Part shown: in pieces, positions 15,668 to 23,351 of the stretch
How the letters are laid out: the number at the start of each line of letters is the position of its first letter
How positions within the stretch are numbered: position 1 is the first letter of the stretch
NCBI RefSeq assembly: GCF_022427145.1
Contig: NZ_JAKSXN010000050.1
Coordinates: 1-41,750 of the forward strand
DNA from: Paenibacillus timonensis
Lineage (GTDB): Bacteria; Bacillota; Bacilli; Paenibacillales; Paenibacillaceae
DNA length: 41,750 nt
Direction of reading: 5' to 3'
The notes under the pieces: generated by a model
Told to the model about the DNA's origin: nothing
Database searches by the model: none
What the model saw: only the letters and a program-made list of their open reading frames with translations
Translations under genes and position numbers: made by a program

Positions 15668-17746
15668 ATGAGTAGAAGCACAAAACCGATGAAATTTCCG
15701 CCGATCAGCGGCAAATTGCCGGTCTTCATGCACGGTGCCGACTATAACCCCGACCAATGGCTGCACGATCCGCAGGTGCTGGCCGAAGATATCCGGCTGA
15801 TGAAGCTGGCCCATTGCAACGTGATGGCGATCGGCATTTTCTCCTGGGCTTCGCTGGAGCCGGAGGAGGGCGTTTACCGGTTCGAATGGCTGGACCGCGT
15901 GCTCGATACCTTCGCCGAGAACGGCATTTACGCCTGGTTAGCCACGCCTAGCGGTGCTCGCCCGGCCTGGATGTCGGAGAAGTATCCGGAGGTGCTGCGC
16001 GTCGAGAAGAACCGCGTTCGCAACCTCCACGGCATGCGTCATAACCACTGCTTTACGTCCCCTGTTTACCGGGAAAAAGTGACGCAGATGAATACCCAAC
16101 TGGCGGAACGCTACGCCAGTCACCCGGCGGTGGTCGGCTGGCACGTGTCCAACGAATACGGCGGGGAATGCCACTGCGACTATTGCCAGGATGCTTTCCG
16201 CACCTGGCTTAAGAAGAAATACGGTTCGCTGGACGCCTTGAACCGCGCCTGGTGGACGAAGTTCTGGAGCCATACGTATACGTCCTGGTCGCAAGTGGAG
16301 TCCCCGGCCCCGCACGGCGAAATGATGGTGCACGGGCAAAACCTTGACTGGCGCCGGTTCGTATCCGACCAAACGATCGACTTTTACCAGCATGAAATAA
16401 AACCGCTGAAGCGGATCAGCCCCGACCTGCCTTGCACGGTGAATATGATGGACCTGTTCTACGGGCTGGATTACCGCGAGTTTGCGAAAGTCGTGGACGT
16501 CATTTCCTGGGACGCCTACCCGATGTGGCATGAGGCCGATTCTGACGCCGGCGTAGGTTCCTGGTTTGCATTTAACCATGACTTGTTCCGATCCTTGAAG
16601 CACAAGCCGTTTATGCTGATGGAGAGCACGCCGTCCCTGACCAACTGGCAGCCGGTCAGCAAGCTGAAGCGCCCGGGGATGCACAAGCTCTCCTCGCTGC
16701 AAGCGGTGGCCCACGGTTCCGACACGGTGCAATATTTCCAATGGCGGAAAAGCCGCGGCTCCAGCGAGAAATTCCACGGCGCGGTCATCGACCATGTCGG
16801 GCATGAGCATACGCGCGTGTTTGAGGACGTCGCATCGCTGGGCCAAACGCTTGCCGGACTAACGGAGGTGCTGGGTACCACCGTTCCGGCGGAAGCGGCC
16901 ATCCTGTTCGATTGGGATAACCGCTGGGCGGTCAACGATGCACAGGGGCCGCGCAACAAAGGCATCCATTATGAGGAGACCGTCATGCAGCAGTATCGCG
17001 CCTTGTGGGAGTTGGGCGTGCCAACCGACATCATCGGCTCGTTTGACGATTTCAGCAGCTACAAGCTGCTCGTTGTACCTATGGCTTACTTGTTGCGGGA
17101 AGAAACCGGAGCCAAGATGCAGCAGTTCGTGAAGGACGGCGGCACCCTGTTCGTGACGTATTGGTCGGGCATCGTCGATGAGAACGACCTGTGCCATCTG
17201 ACCGGCTTCCCGGGACCGCTGCGCAAGACGCTGGGCGTGTGGGCGGAGGAAATCGACGGCCTGCATGATCACGACCGCAACGCGCTGATTCTGGGAGAAG
17301 GGAATCCGCTGGGCCTGAGCGGTACGTACGAGATCCATGAGCTGTGCGAGCATATCCATGCGGAAGGCTCCAAGGTGTTGGGCGTCTACCGTGACGATTT
17401 CTACGCCGGGATGCCGGCCTTGACGGTAAACGAGCTAGGCCAAGGCAAAGCGTATTATTTGGCCGCCCGCGTCAGCGATCCGGCCTTCTACGAAGCGCTT
17501 TACGGCAGGCTTGTCCAGGATGCCGGCGTTCGCCGGGCGCTGGATGTCGACCTGCCGGCGGGCGTGACCGCACAGCTGCGGACGGACGGTACGCACGAGT
17601 ACGTCTTCGTGCAGAACTTCTCCGGCCGCGCCGCCCGCGTCGAGCTGGATGGACGGAGCTATACCGATGCCGAAAGCGGCCTGACGGCAGGCGGTGCGAT
17701 CGAGCTGCCGGTCAACGGGATCGCGATTTTGAAGCGCGAGGTTTAA
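15668..17746 (+). CDS. GH42 beta-galactosidase
   Basis: A 692-residue cytosolic enzyme that removes terminal beta-galactose from imported galacto-oligosaccharides. Domain A is a TIM barrel beginning HGADYNPDQW; the acid/base is E163 in HVSNEYGGE and the nucleophile E319 in LMESTPS. A Cys-rich metal site (ECHCDYCQDAF) follows the acid/base, as in zinc-binding GH42 members. The trimerisation domain (VPMAYLLREETG) and C-terminal beta domain complete the usual length. I start at the ATG at 15668, with GGAGAGG 8 nt before it, rather than the in-frame ATG at 15614. It stands after the galactan-type transporter and before a broken GH53 gene, the order of gan operons. Confidence 0.93.
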   Translation: MSRSTKPMKFPPISGKLPVFMHGADYNPDQWLHDPQVLAEDIRLMKLAHCNVMAIGIFSWASLEPEEGVYRFEWLDRVLDTFAENGIYAWLATPSGARPAWMSEKYPEVLRVEKNRVRNLHGMRHNHCFTSPVYREKVTQMNTQLAERYASHPAVVGWHVSNEYGGECHCDYCQDAFRTWLKKKYGSLDALNRAWWTKFWSHTYTSWSQVESPAPHGEMMVHGQNLDWRRFVSDQTIDFYQHEIKPLKRISPDLPCTVNMMDLFYGLDYREFAKVVDVISWDAYPMWHEADSDAGVGSWFAFNHDLFRSLKHKPFMLMESTPSLTNWQPVSKLKRPGMHKLSSLQAVAHGSDTVQYFQWRKSRGSSEKFHGAVIDHVGHEHTRVFEDVASLGQTLAGLTEVLGTTVPAEAAILFDWDNRWAVNDAQGPRNKGIHYEETVMQQYRALWELGVPTDIIGSFDDFSSYKLLVVPMAYLLREETGAKMQQFVKDGGTLFVTYWSGIVDENDLCHLTGFPGPLRKTLGVWAEEIDGLHDHDRNALILGEGNPLGLSGTYEIHELCEHIHAEGSKVLGVYRDDFYAGMPALTVNELGQGKAYYLAARVSDPAFYEALYGRLVQDAGVRRALDVDLPAGVTAQLRTDGTHEYVFVQNFSGRAARVELDGRSYTDAESGLTAGGAIELPVNGIAILKREV

Positions 17747-17747
17747 G

Positions 17748-18129
17748 GTGATGACGAGGCCGGTTATCAACGGCATGGATGTGTCGTTTCTGGACGAAAT
17801 CGAAGTTGCCGGGGGGACGTTCGCAGAGGACGGAGCGAAGGAGGATTTGCTCGTCCTCCTAAAGCGCAGCGGAGTCAACTCGATCCGGCTGCGGATCTGG
17901 AACGAACCGCCCGGCGGGTTCTGCAATCTGGAACGGACGCTGCTGATGGCGAAGCGAATCAAGGCGCTAGGATACGCCAGGTGGATGGGGGACCGGATTT
18001 TACTGGTTGGAACCGGCCTGGATTCCAGCCAAATCGGAGTGGTCCGTCGGACACGACAATAACTGGGCCAACCTGACCTTGTTTGATTATGAGGGGCGTA
18101 GGCTGCCGGCGCTGGATGTGTTAAAGTAA
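17748..18129 (+). pseudogene. GH53 endo-beta-1,4-galactanase with internal deletion
   Basis: The first 75 residues (INGMDVSFLDEIEVAGGTF, then SGVNSIRLRIWNEPPGGFCN and MAKRIKALG) are an excellent GH53 N-terminus without signal peptide. At about 17975-17985 the sequence jumps into the enzyme's last 45 residues, in another frame: GTGFYWLEPAWIPAKSEW, then DNNWANLTLFDYEGRRLPAL to a normal stop at 18129. The middle of the protein, about 250 residues with both catalytic Glu residues, is gone. The gene would have cut type I (arabino)galactan to the oligomers handled by the upstream transporter and GH42. It starts 1 bp after the GH42 stop. This strain has apparently lost this endo-activity here and would depend on another enzyme. 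Confidence 0.87.
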
Positions 18130-18165
18130 GCTAACCCTATCGTCCGACAGAGGACAAGTGGAATA

Positions 18166-18210
18166 GACCCCTGTTAACGGGATTTCTCCGTTGGCAGGGG
18201 TCTTTTTTTT
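18166..18210 (+). terminator. Intrinsic terminator of the galactan operon
   Basis: ACCCCTG plus an inner AACGG pair with CCGTT and CAGGGGT, followed by eight T. Confidence 0.9.
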
Positions 18211-18230
18211 CGTGATCGCGAATGGAAATA

Positions 18231-18264
18231 TAAACTAAAGTATAGCAGGAATTAAGTTAGTTTA
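18231..18264 (+). promoter_or_regulatory. Inverted repeat upstream of the second kinase gene
   Basis: TAAACTAA (18231-18238) and TTAGTTTA (18257-18264) are perfect arms 18 bp apart, just upstream of a possible -10 TACTAT (18276-18281). It is a candidate operator; the binding protein is unknown. Confidence 0.4.
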
Positions 18265-18327
18265 CAGAAAATAAGTACTATGACAGAAAAGAGTGGAATT
18301 CGTTAGATCTGAAGGAGTCTGAGTCGG

Positions 18328-19797
18328 ATGAAGATGTTTTATATCCTCATGTTCGTATCATTATGGTTGCTAGGCGGTTTTTTCCTCTTCAACCGGAAGA
18401 AGGTCGCTAACATTTGGATTACGCTGACGATATTGCTTGGCAGCTCGGCCAGCTATGCCTTTGCGATGCATTTGTCGATCATGCCGGTATGGAGCGAAGA
18501 ACCATGGCTGCCCCAAATCGTCAGCCGGTTGCTGTACCTATCCACCGTCGTCGCCATGCACATCTATTTTTACACTTTACCCTTTGTGTTTTGCATGGGC
18601 GGACTTTGGCTCGGGGGGGATATGGCGCTCCGGACCAAAAGAGGGTTGTCGATCCTTCTGGCCCTCGGCGTTTTCGCCTTGCTTGCGGATCATCTGATGA
18701 ACGAGCCGTGGAACTCCTTTGACCTGGATCGTTTTCGCTGGTGGGACGGCATTTATATTGTTCTCGGTTGCGTCTTCTACTATTTAGCCTACGTTCGCGA
18801 ACGGGATCCGGCGGTTCGCAGCGGCAGAAGGCGGGCGCTCCTGATTCCGGTCGTCCTGTTATGGGCCTACACGAGCGATTATTTGGGGTTTGATGCCTTG
18901 AAAATGGGATGGTGGAGCTTCGATCTGAAGAGCAACGGCATGTGGCAGGCCAACTTCGTCGTGATTTTGGGGGCGGTGGTAATGATTCTATTCTATACGG
19001 CGCGGTACGGGTTTCTGGGCATTAAGCTGAAGATCGAACGGGAACGGCTTGACCATTCGCTTCGAACGTTGACGATGGGCGTCTCCATCCTCAATCATTC
19101 CATCAAAAACGAAATTCAGAAAATCGACTATTTAGCGGAAAAATGCAGTTCTCTCCTTCGTGCGGGACAAAACGGCAAGGCGGCTCAAACGATCGAGCAG
19201 GTACATGGACTCACGCATCATTTACTGCACATGGTAAACCGGATTAAGGAGAAAGCCGAGGATGTGGAGCTTGACGAAAGCGAACAGGACGTTCACGATC
19301 TGGTTGATTCCATCCTTGATTCGGCGCGTACGCTCGTGGAGAACAAGCCGGTGGTTCTGTCGGCCAGCCATGAGACGGACGGACTGCTGCTCTGCGACCC
19401 CGTGCATGTCAGGGAGATGTTGTCGAATATGATCCGCAACGCCTTGGATGCGCTGCCGAACCGTGGCGGAGCGATTGCCTTGCGAACCTCGTCAACCCGA
19501 CGGGAGTTTCGGATCGAGGTGAAGGATAACGGAGCTGGGATCCCGCAGGAGCATCTGACGAAAATTTTCGAGCCGTTTTTTACGACGAAAAAAAATGCGC
19601 AAAATTACGGGCTTGGCTTATCCTACTGCACCAGCGTGATGAACAAGCATGGCGGTAGTCTGACCGTCGTCAGCGAACCGGGGAAAGGTACGGTGCTGGT
19701 GTTGCATTTTCCCAGGTACCGATTCAAGGCGCGCAACCGTACGCAGGAAAAAATGGCCCGGGAACGCCACGGTGTGGATCACCTTAATCTATCTTGA
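18328..19797 (+). CDS. Membrane sensor histidine kinase next to the tail operon
   Basis: A 489-residue kinase. The first 230 residues hold about seven transmembrane helices with short loops and no large extracellular domain, so it may sense membrane state or a small or lipophilic signal. The dimerisation helix has LNHSIKNEIQKI with likely phospho-acceptor H257. The ATPase part shows N-box MIRNALDAL, DNGAGIP, EPFFTTK and GLGLSYC. Its 3' end overlaps by 14 bp the 3' end of the convergent response regulator gene, its obvious partner. The regulator gene in turn diverges from the phage-tail operon. The layout suggests that this kinase decides when the tail particle is made, which is an inference from position. 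Confidence 0.92.
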   Translation: MKMFYILMFVSLWLLGGFFLFNRKKVANIWITLTILLGSSASYAFAMHLSIMPVWSEEPWLPQIVSRLLYLSTVVAMHIYFYTLPFVFCMGGLWLGGDMALRTKRGLSILLALGVFALLADHLMNEPWNSFDLDRFRWWDGIYIVLGCVFYYLAYVRERDPAVRSGRRRALLIPVVLLWAYTSDYLGFDALKMGWWSFDLKSNGMWQANFVVILGAVVMILFYTARYGFLGIKLKIERERLDHSLRTLTMGVSILNHSIKNEIQKIDYLAEKCSSLLRAGQNGKAAQTIEQVHGLTHHLLHMVNRIKEKAEDVELDESEQDVHDLVDSILDSARTLVENKPVVLSASHETDGLLLCDPVHVREMLSNMIRNALDALPNRGGAIALRTSSTRREFRIEVKDNGAGIPQEHLTKIFEPFFTTKKNAQNYGLGLSYCTSVMNKHGGSLTVVSEPGKGTVLVLHFPRYRFKARNRTQEKMARERHGVDHLNLS

Positions 19798-20377
19798 AGT
19801 TGGTTAGTTTGTTTTTGATGCTGCGCAGCTGCGATTTGATCGTGTTGGCCGATTTCTGAAGCTTCTCCGAAATTTCCCGTTTGCTGAGCCCATTGCGCCG
19901 TAAATCAAAGACTTCGCGTTCCATCGGCGTCAGCTCCATCAGTTGTACTTCATTGCGCATGACCCGTGCGGCATCGCAATGAATGGAGGCGCGTCCGCGA
20001 TGGGCATCGCGGATGGCCTGCAAAATATCCTTACAGCTGGACTTATTGATGTAGTTCAAAGCCCCGAGGCGGAACGACTTCATGATGACATCCGCCTCCG
20101 AGATGGAAGTTAACATGATCACTTTGACCGTCTCTTGGGCGGGGATCCGCAAGATGTGTTCGGCGGCTTCAAGTCCGTCCAAATTGTTTCCCGTCAAGTT
20201 GATGTCCATGAGAACGACATCCAAGGTTTGGCGGGTAGCGGCTTCTATCGCTTCTTCCTTCGTTGTCGCGAGTGCGGCGACTTCAATATCCGACTCCTCG
20301 GCCAAATCCGCGCTGATATGATCCCTCCAGAACGGATCGTCCTCCACTAACATCACCCGAATCGGCTCCATATCCAT
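19784..20377 (-). CDS. NarL/LuxR-type response regulator divergent from the tail operon
   Basis: A 197-residue regulator. The receiver has E12/D13/D14, phospho-acceptor D58 in VLMDINL, T90/S91 and K112 in YINKSS. A LuxR-type helix-turn-helix closes the protein (LTPMEREVFDLRRNGLSKRE, then ISEKLQKSANTIKSQLRSIK). GGGGGAG precedes the ATG. It faces the kinase gene tail to tail and shares a 252-bp intergenic region with the tail operon. That region contains a nested inverted repeat placed symmetrically between two -10 hexamers, a fitting site for a dimeric NarL-type protein. The most likely targets are its own gene and the tail genes. Confidence 0.93.
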   Translation of the reverse strand: MDMEPIRVMLVEDDPFWRDHISADLAEESDIEVAALATTKEEAIEAATRQTLDVVLMDINLTGNNLDGLEAAEHILRIPAQETVKVIMLTSISEADVIMKSFRLGALNYINKSSCKDILQAIRDAHRGRASIHCDAARVMRNEVQLMELTPMEREVFDLRRNGLSKREISEKLQKSANTIKSQLRSIKNKLTNFKID

Positions 20378-20414
20378 GACTCCCCCACGCTTACATATGT
20401 TTACAGATAATCCT

Positions 20415-20511
20415 AGTATATCAACGTTTTCGGCTTAGAGGTAGGATGAATTCCTTTCACCCCAGGTGAAAAAATTTCATCCTATTCGCGTGATCTCGCC
20501 CCGTCTATAAT
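20415..20511. promoter_or_regulatory. Symmetric divergent promoter with nested inverted repeat
   Basis: Outer arms TAGGATGAA (20442-20450) and TTCATCCTA (20476-20484) and inner arms TTTCACC (20455-20461) and GGTGAAA (20465-20471) are perfect and share one centre. A plus-strand TATAAT (20506-20511) lies 21 bp to the right of the outer arm, and a minus-strand TATACT (20415-20420) lies 21 bp to the left. Neither has a good -35 hexamer. The design suggests one bound regulator driving both the tail operon and the response regulator gene. Confidence 0.7.
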
Positions 20512-20629
20512 CCGAACTGCGGCCAATTCGGAGAAAGCCGGAAATCGAACAAGGAAGCGGGGGATTTGATATCCATTGAACCAATAGTTGGCACCACGGT
20601 AGAGTCGGCCGAAAGGAGTGTTGTTCCAG

Positions 20630-21073
20630 ATGTTAATGGCCGAAGAGGTCAGCGGCCTGGCCGAATGCATTAGGACCCGGTTTTCCGAGGCGACGGTTCA
20701 CCGGTTTGAGGAGCCGGTTGCGCCGGTATCCGGGGAGTTTTCGGTCACCCTGAAGCAAGAAATCCGCAAAAGCGATTCGTTAAGCCAGACTTCCATCGAG
20801 CGGCAGTACGCCTTGGTTTATTACGCAAATCAGGCCGAAGCCGCAGTTGTGGCGATGGAGACGTTAAGCCGTTACCTCATGAACGAAAAGGAGGCGGCTT
20901 CAGCGGAAGCCGGATGGCTTCGCATCGATTCGATCACCATCGCGGCTGCCGAGAAACTGGAGAACGGCCTGCACAAATGCAGCGGCACCTTGCAGACCAC
21001 GGCGCGGGAGCCGGTCGCGTTCAAACCGCACGATAAGATCAACCGGATGGAAGTACGCATGACAAACAATTGA
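20630..21073 (+). CDS. Phage tail terminator-like protein (DUF6838)
   Basis: A 147-residue protein, first of the tail operon. Its length, the position directly before the sheath gene and the pattern (EEVSGLAECIRTRF, then FSVTLKQEIRKSDSLSQTSIERQYALVYY) fit the tail-terminator/completion protein at this place in PBSX-like clusters. That protein forms a ring at the head-proximal end of the tail. I start at the ATG at 20630, 11 nt after GGAG; the GTG at 20618 overlaps that site. In a headless particle this protein would cap the tube. The family name is from memory; the position is the stronger argument. Confidence 0.72.
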   Translation: MLMAEEVSGLAECIRTRFSEATVHRFEEPVAPVSGEFSVTLKQEIRKSDSLSQTSIERQYALVYYANQAEAAVVAMETLSRYLMNEKEAASAEAGWLRIDSITIAAAEKLENGLHKCSGTLQTTAREPVAFKPHDKINRMEVRMTNN

Positions 21074-21090
21074 AAGGTGGTTTTGAGATT

Positions 21091-22149
21091 ATGGGAGGAA
21101 CATGGGATCCAACCAGCTTGCCGGTTCGGCCGGGGCTGTACATTAATTTCACCGAAGCCGCTGCGGCGCAAATCCAGGGCGGCGCAAGAGGAACGGTGGC
21201 GTTGCCGCTGATCCAGTATAAGAAAGCGACGGCGGGTCAATTCTTCACCGTCGAGAAAGAAGCTGAGGCAGCCGAATGGTTTGGCGCCGAATTCGTGGAA
21301 CCGATCCGCTTCGCCTTGCGCGGCGGCGCCAAAGAAGTGTTGGTCTACACGGTGCCGAAGCCGTCCGAAGGCGCGGAGTTGACTGCGGCCGATTACTTAA
21401 CGATTCGTGATGTATTCAGCACGCGGCATTTTAACGTATTCGTGTATCCGGACGAAGTTCCGGCTAGCGAGCAGAAGGCGACTTTGGCCTGGTGCGTGGA
21501 CAGTCGTGAAGACGAAGGCAAGCATTTCCTGACCGTCTTCGGCGGTACGGCGGAAGACGACCAGGACCCGGCGAAAGGCAACCAGCGCAGCGTCGATCTG
21601 AAGGACGATTACGCCGTTAACCTCATTTCCGGCGTTACCCTTGACGGAACGGTGTACAGCTCCGCCCGGTATGCTCCTTATATCGCCGGTCTGATTGCCG
21701 GAACGGGCATCAATAAGTCGATTACGTATGCTCCGGTTTATGCCAACGACGTATCCAAACGCTTGCGGAATACCGAAATCAATGCGGCTCTGCAAAAAGG
21801 ATCGCTGGTACTGGTGCACGATGGGGAAAAGGTGAAGGTCGAACAAGGGCTGGTGACCAGTAAAAATAAAATCCGCGCGATGCGCGCGCGGCAGGCCATT
21901 TCCACGGACGTGACGAAAGCGGCAGCCGATTCGTATATCGGCAAGCTCGATAATAACGCGGACGGCCAGGCGGCGCTGATTTCGGCGGTGAAGGCTTACG
22001 TGGAGCGCTTGGAGCTTAGCAACGTATTGACGGACATTGAGGTCACGCTTGACCCGGATCGCAAATCGGAAGGGGATACGGTATACCTGTTGATCGCCTT
22101 TACGGAAATCGATAGCATGGAACGGATTTTCCTGACCATTCGGGTGTAA
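21091..22149 (+). CDS. Contractile tail sheath protein, XkdK-like
   Basis: A 352-residue sheath subunit that stacks around the tail tube and contracts to drive it into a target envelope. The N-terminus (PTSLPVRPGLYINFTEAA, then RGTVALPLIQ) and the C-terminus (RKSEGDTVYLLIAFTEIDSMERIFLTIRV) are the conserved sheath-core ends; the central GVTLDGTVYSSARYAPYIAGLIAGTGINKS segment is also typical. It is a compact sheath without a large inserted surface domain, like those of small tailocins. I take the ATG at 21091, preceded by AAAGGTGG. Presence of a sheath defines the particle as contractile. Confidence 0.93.
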   Translation: MGGTWDPTSLPVRPGLYINFTEAAAAQIQGGARGTVALPLIQYKKATAGQFFTVEKEAEAAEWFGAEFVEPIRFALRGGAKEVLVYTVPKPSEGAELTAADYLTIRDVFSTRHFNVFVYPDEVPASEQKATLAWCVDSREDEGKHFLTVFGGTAEDDQDPAKGNQRSVDLKDDYAVNLISGVTLDGTVYSSARYAPYIAGLIAGTGINKSITYAPVYANDVSKRLRNTEINAALQKGSLVLVHDGEKVKVEQGLVTSKNKIRAMRARQAISTDVTKAAADSYIGKLDNNADGQAALISAVKAYVERLELSNVLTDIEVTLDPDRKSEGDTVYLLIAFTEIDSMERIFLTIRV

Positions 22150-22186
22150 TTTCTTACGAAAAACGATCTAAATAGGAGGGACTCAA

Positions 22187-22621
22187 ATGTTGGATTCAAC
22201 CCGCGTTATTAACGGGACTTATGGATATGTGTATTACGACGGTAGATGGCTGACCAATGTCAAATCGGCCGAAGCGAACGTGGAGATTTCGAAAGAGGAA
22301 ATCAAGCGTTCGGGAACGCGCTGGACGGCTCATAAGGTCACGGGTTTAAGCGGTTCCGGCACCATTACGGGCTACAAGGTAACATCGGAATTCGTCGAAT
22401 TGATCGGGCAAATCGCTGACGATAAGAAAGGCGTCTTTACTACGGAGCTGATTCTGAAGCTGGAAGACCCCGAGTCCTACGGGGCGTATCGGGTGCGCTT
22501 GAAGGGAGTTACCTTCGATAAAATCCCGCTGATGCACTTTGAAGTCGGGTCGATCGTCGAAGAAGAGCTTCCGTTTAACTTTACCGGCTACGAATTGATG
22601 GATAAACTCGTGGCGGAATAA
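22187..22621 (+). CDS. Tail tube protein, XkdM-like
   Basis: A 144-residue tube subunit (RVINGTYGYVYYDGRWLTNV, then SGTRWTAHKVTGLSGSGTITGYK, ending ELPFNFTGYELMDKL) of the XkdM family, forming the rigid inner tube. AGGAGGG stands just before the ATG. It follows the sheath gene by 37 bp and is followed by a hairpin, so sheath and tube could be made in excess over later tail proteins. Confidence 0.93.
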   Translation: MLDSTRVINGTYGYVYYDGRWLTNVKSAEANVEISKEEIKRSGTRWTAHKVTGLSGSGTITGYKVTSEFVELIGQIADDKKGVFTTELILKLEDPESYGAYRVRLKGVTFDKIPLMHFEVGSIVEEELPFNFTGYELMDKLVAE

Positions 22622-22641
22622 GCGTTTAGCTGGAAGGCATC

Positions 22642-22687
22642 GAACCCGGGCCTAGGAATGAGCATTTCCGGGTTCTATGTCTTTTTC
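22642..22687 (+). terminator. Weak intra-operon hairpin after the tube gene
   Basis: GAACCCGG (22642-22649) and CCGGGTTC (22668-22675) are perfect arms around 18 nt, followed by TATGTCTTTTT. It is a plausible partial terminator or mRNA 3'-end signal that favours sheath and tube over later genes. Confidence 0.6.
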
Positions 22688-22737
22688 CGGCAGGCATGTA
22701 GTTCATAATCATAATTCGATGAAGGGATGAAGAATAC

Positions 22738-23136
22738 ATGGCAATTACGGAGAACAGACAAGTAAACGTGCTTCAAGCTCTGCTAAGCGCGGAGAGCAAA
22801 CCGAAGAAGGATGTTCCGATCAAACGGCTTGGCGTCGATTTTCAAATCCAGGCGCTCGACGGCAAAACGATTAACAAGATTCAGGAGCAGTGCACGCATT
22901 ATGTCGGGAAAGGCAACAAACGCGAAAAGGTGCTGGACGAAGAGCAGTTCGGGGCGTTGGTCATTCAGAAAGCCTGCCTCGTCCCGGATTGGTCCGCCAA
23001 GGAGCTGATCGAGAAATACGGCACGCCGACGGAAGCGATCCTCGGACTGCTGCTGGCCGGAGAAATCGCCAAGCTGTCGGCAGAAATTTTGGAGATCAGC
23101 GGCTTCGACAGCGATGAAGAAGAAATAAAAAACTGA
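22738..23136 (+). CDS. Tail assembly chaperone, XkdN-like (frame-0 product)
   Basis: A 132-residue protein of the XkdN type (VPIKRLGVDFQIQALDGKTI, then LDEEQFGALVIQKACLVPDW and LLLAGEIAKLSAEILEISGF), the counterpart of lambda gpG. It binds tape-measure protein and guides tube polymerisation. It ends ATA AAA AAC TGA: the last six bases before the stop, with the preceding A, form the canonical slippery heptamer A AAA AAC (23127-23133). A -1 shift there yields a 195-residue product, described separately. The place between tube and tape measure is the usual one for G/GT chaperones. Confidence 0.9.
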   Translation: MAITENRQVNVLQALLSAESKPKKDVPIKRLGVDFQIQALDGKTINKIQEQCTHYVGKGNKREKVLDEEQFGALVIQKACLVPDWSAKELIEKYGTPTEAILGLLLAGEIAKLSAEILEISGFDSDEEEIKN

Positions 23137-23324
23137 TTCAGGCGGGCGGGGAAGCCTTCTTGCTGCATCTCATTTTCCAACGCCATCATATCCCTCCGGA
23201 CGAAGTGTACAACAAGGACGAGAAAGTGAAACGGTTTATGTATGCGTCGATGATGCTCCAGCTGGAAGAAGAGGAGAAGGTGCGCAAAGAACAGGAGCGG
23301 GCCGCCCGCAGGATGAAATCGTAG
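23133..23324 (+). CDS. -1 frame extension of the tail chaperone (gpGT-like T part)
   Basis: After slippage at 23127-23133 the -1 frame reads LIQAGGEAFLLHLIFQRHHI, then PPDEVYNKDEKVKRFMYASM and a charged helix to the stop at 23324. This adds 63 residues, ending just before the tape-measure start. The extension has no start codon or ribosome binding site of its own at its beginning, so frameshifting is the simplest way to make it. A small hairpin (AGGC 23140-23143 with GCCT 23154-23157) lies 6 nt downstream and may stimulate the shift. The extension would recruit tape measure, as lambda gpT does. Coordinates cover only the shifted part. Confidence 0.82.
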   Translation: MIQAGGEAFLLHLIFQRHHIPPDEVYNKDEKVKRFMYASMMLQLEEEEKVRKEQERAARRMKS

Positions 23325-23351
23325 GGTCGCTCTAGTCAGGAGGTTAGGGAA

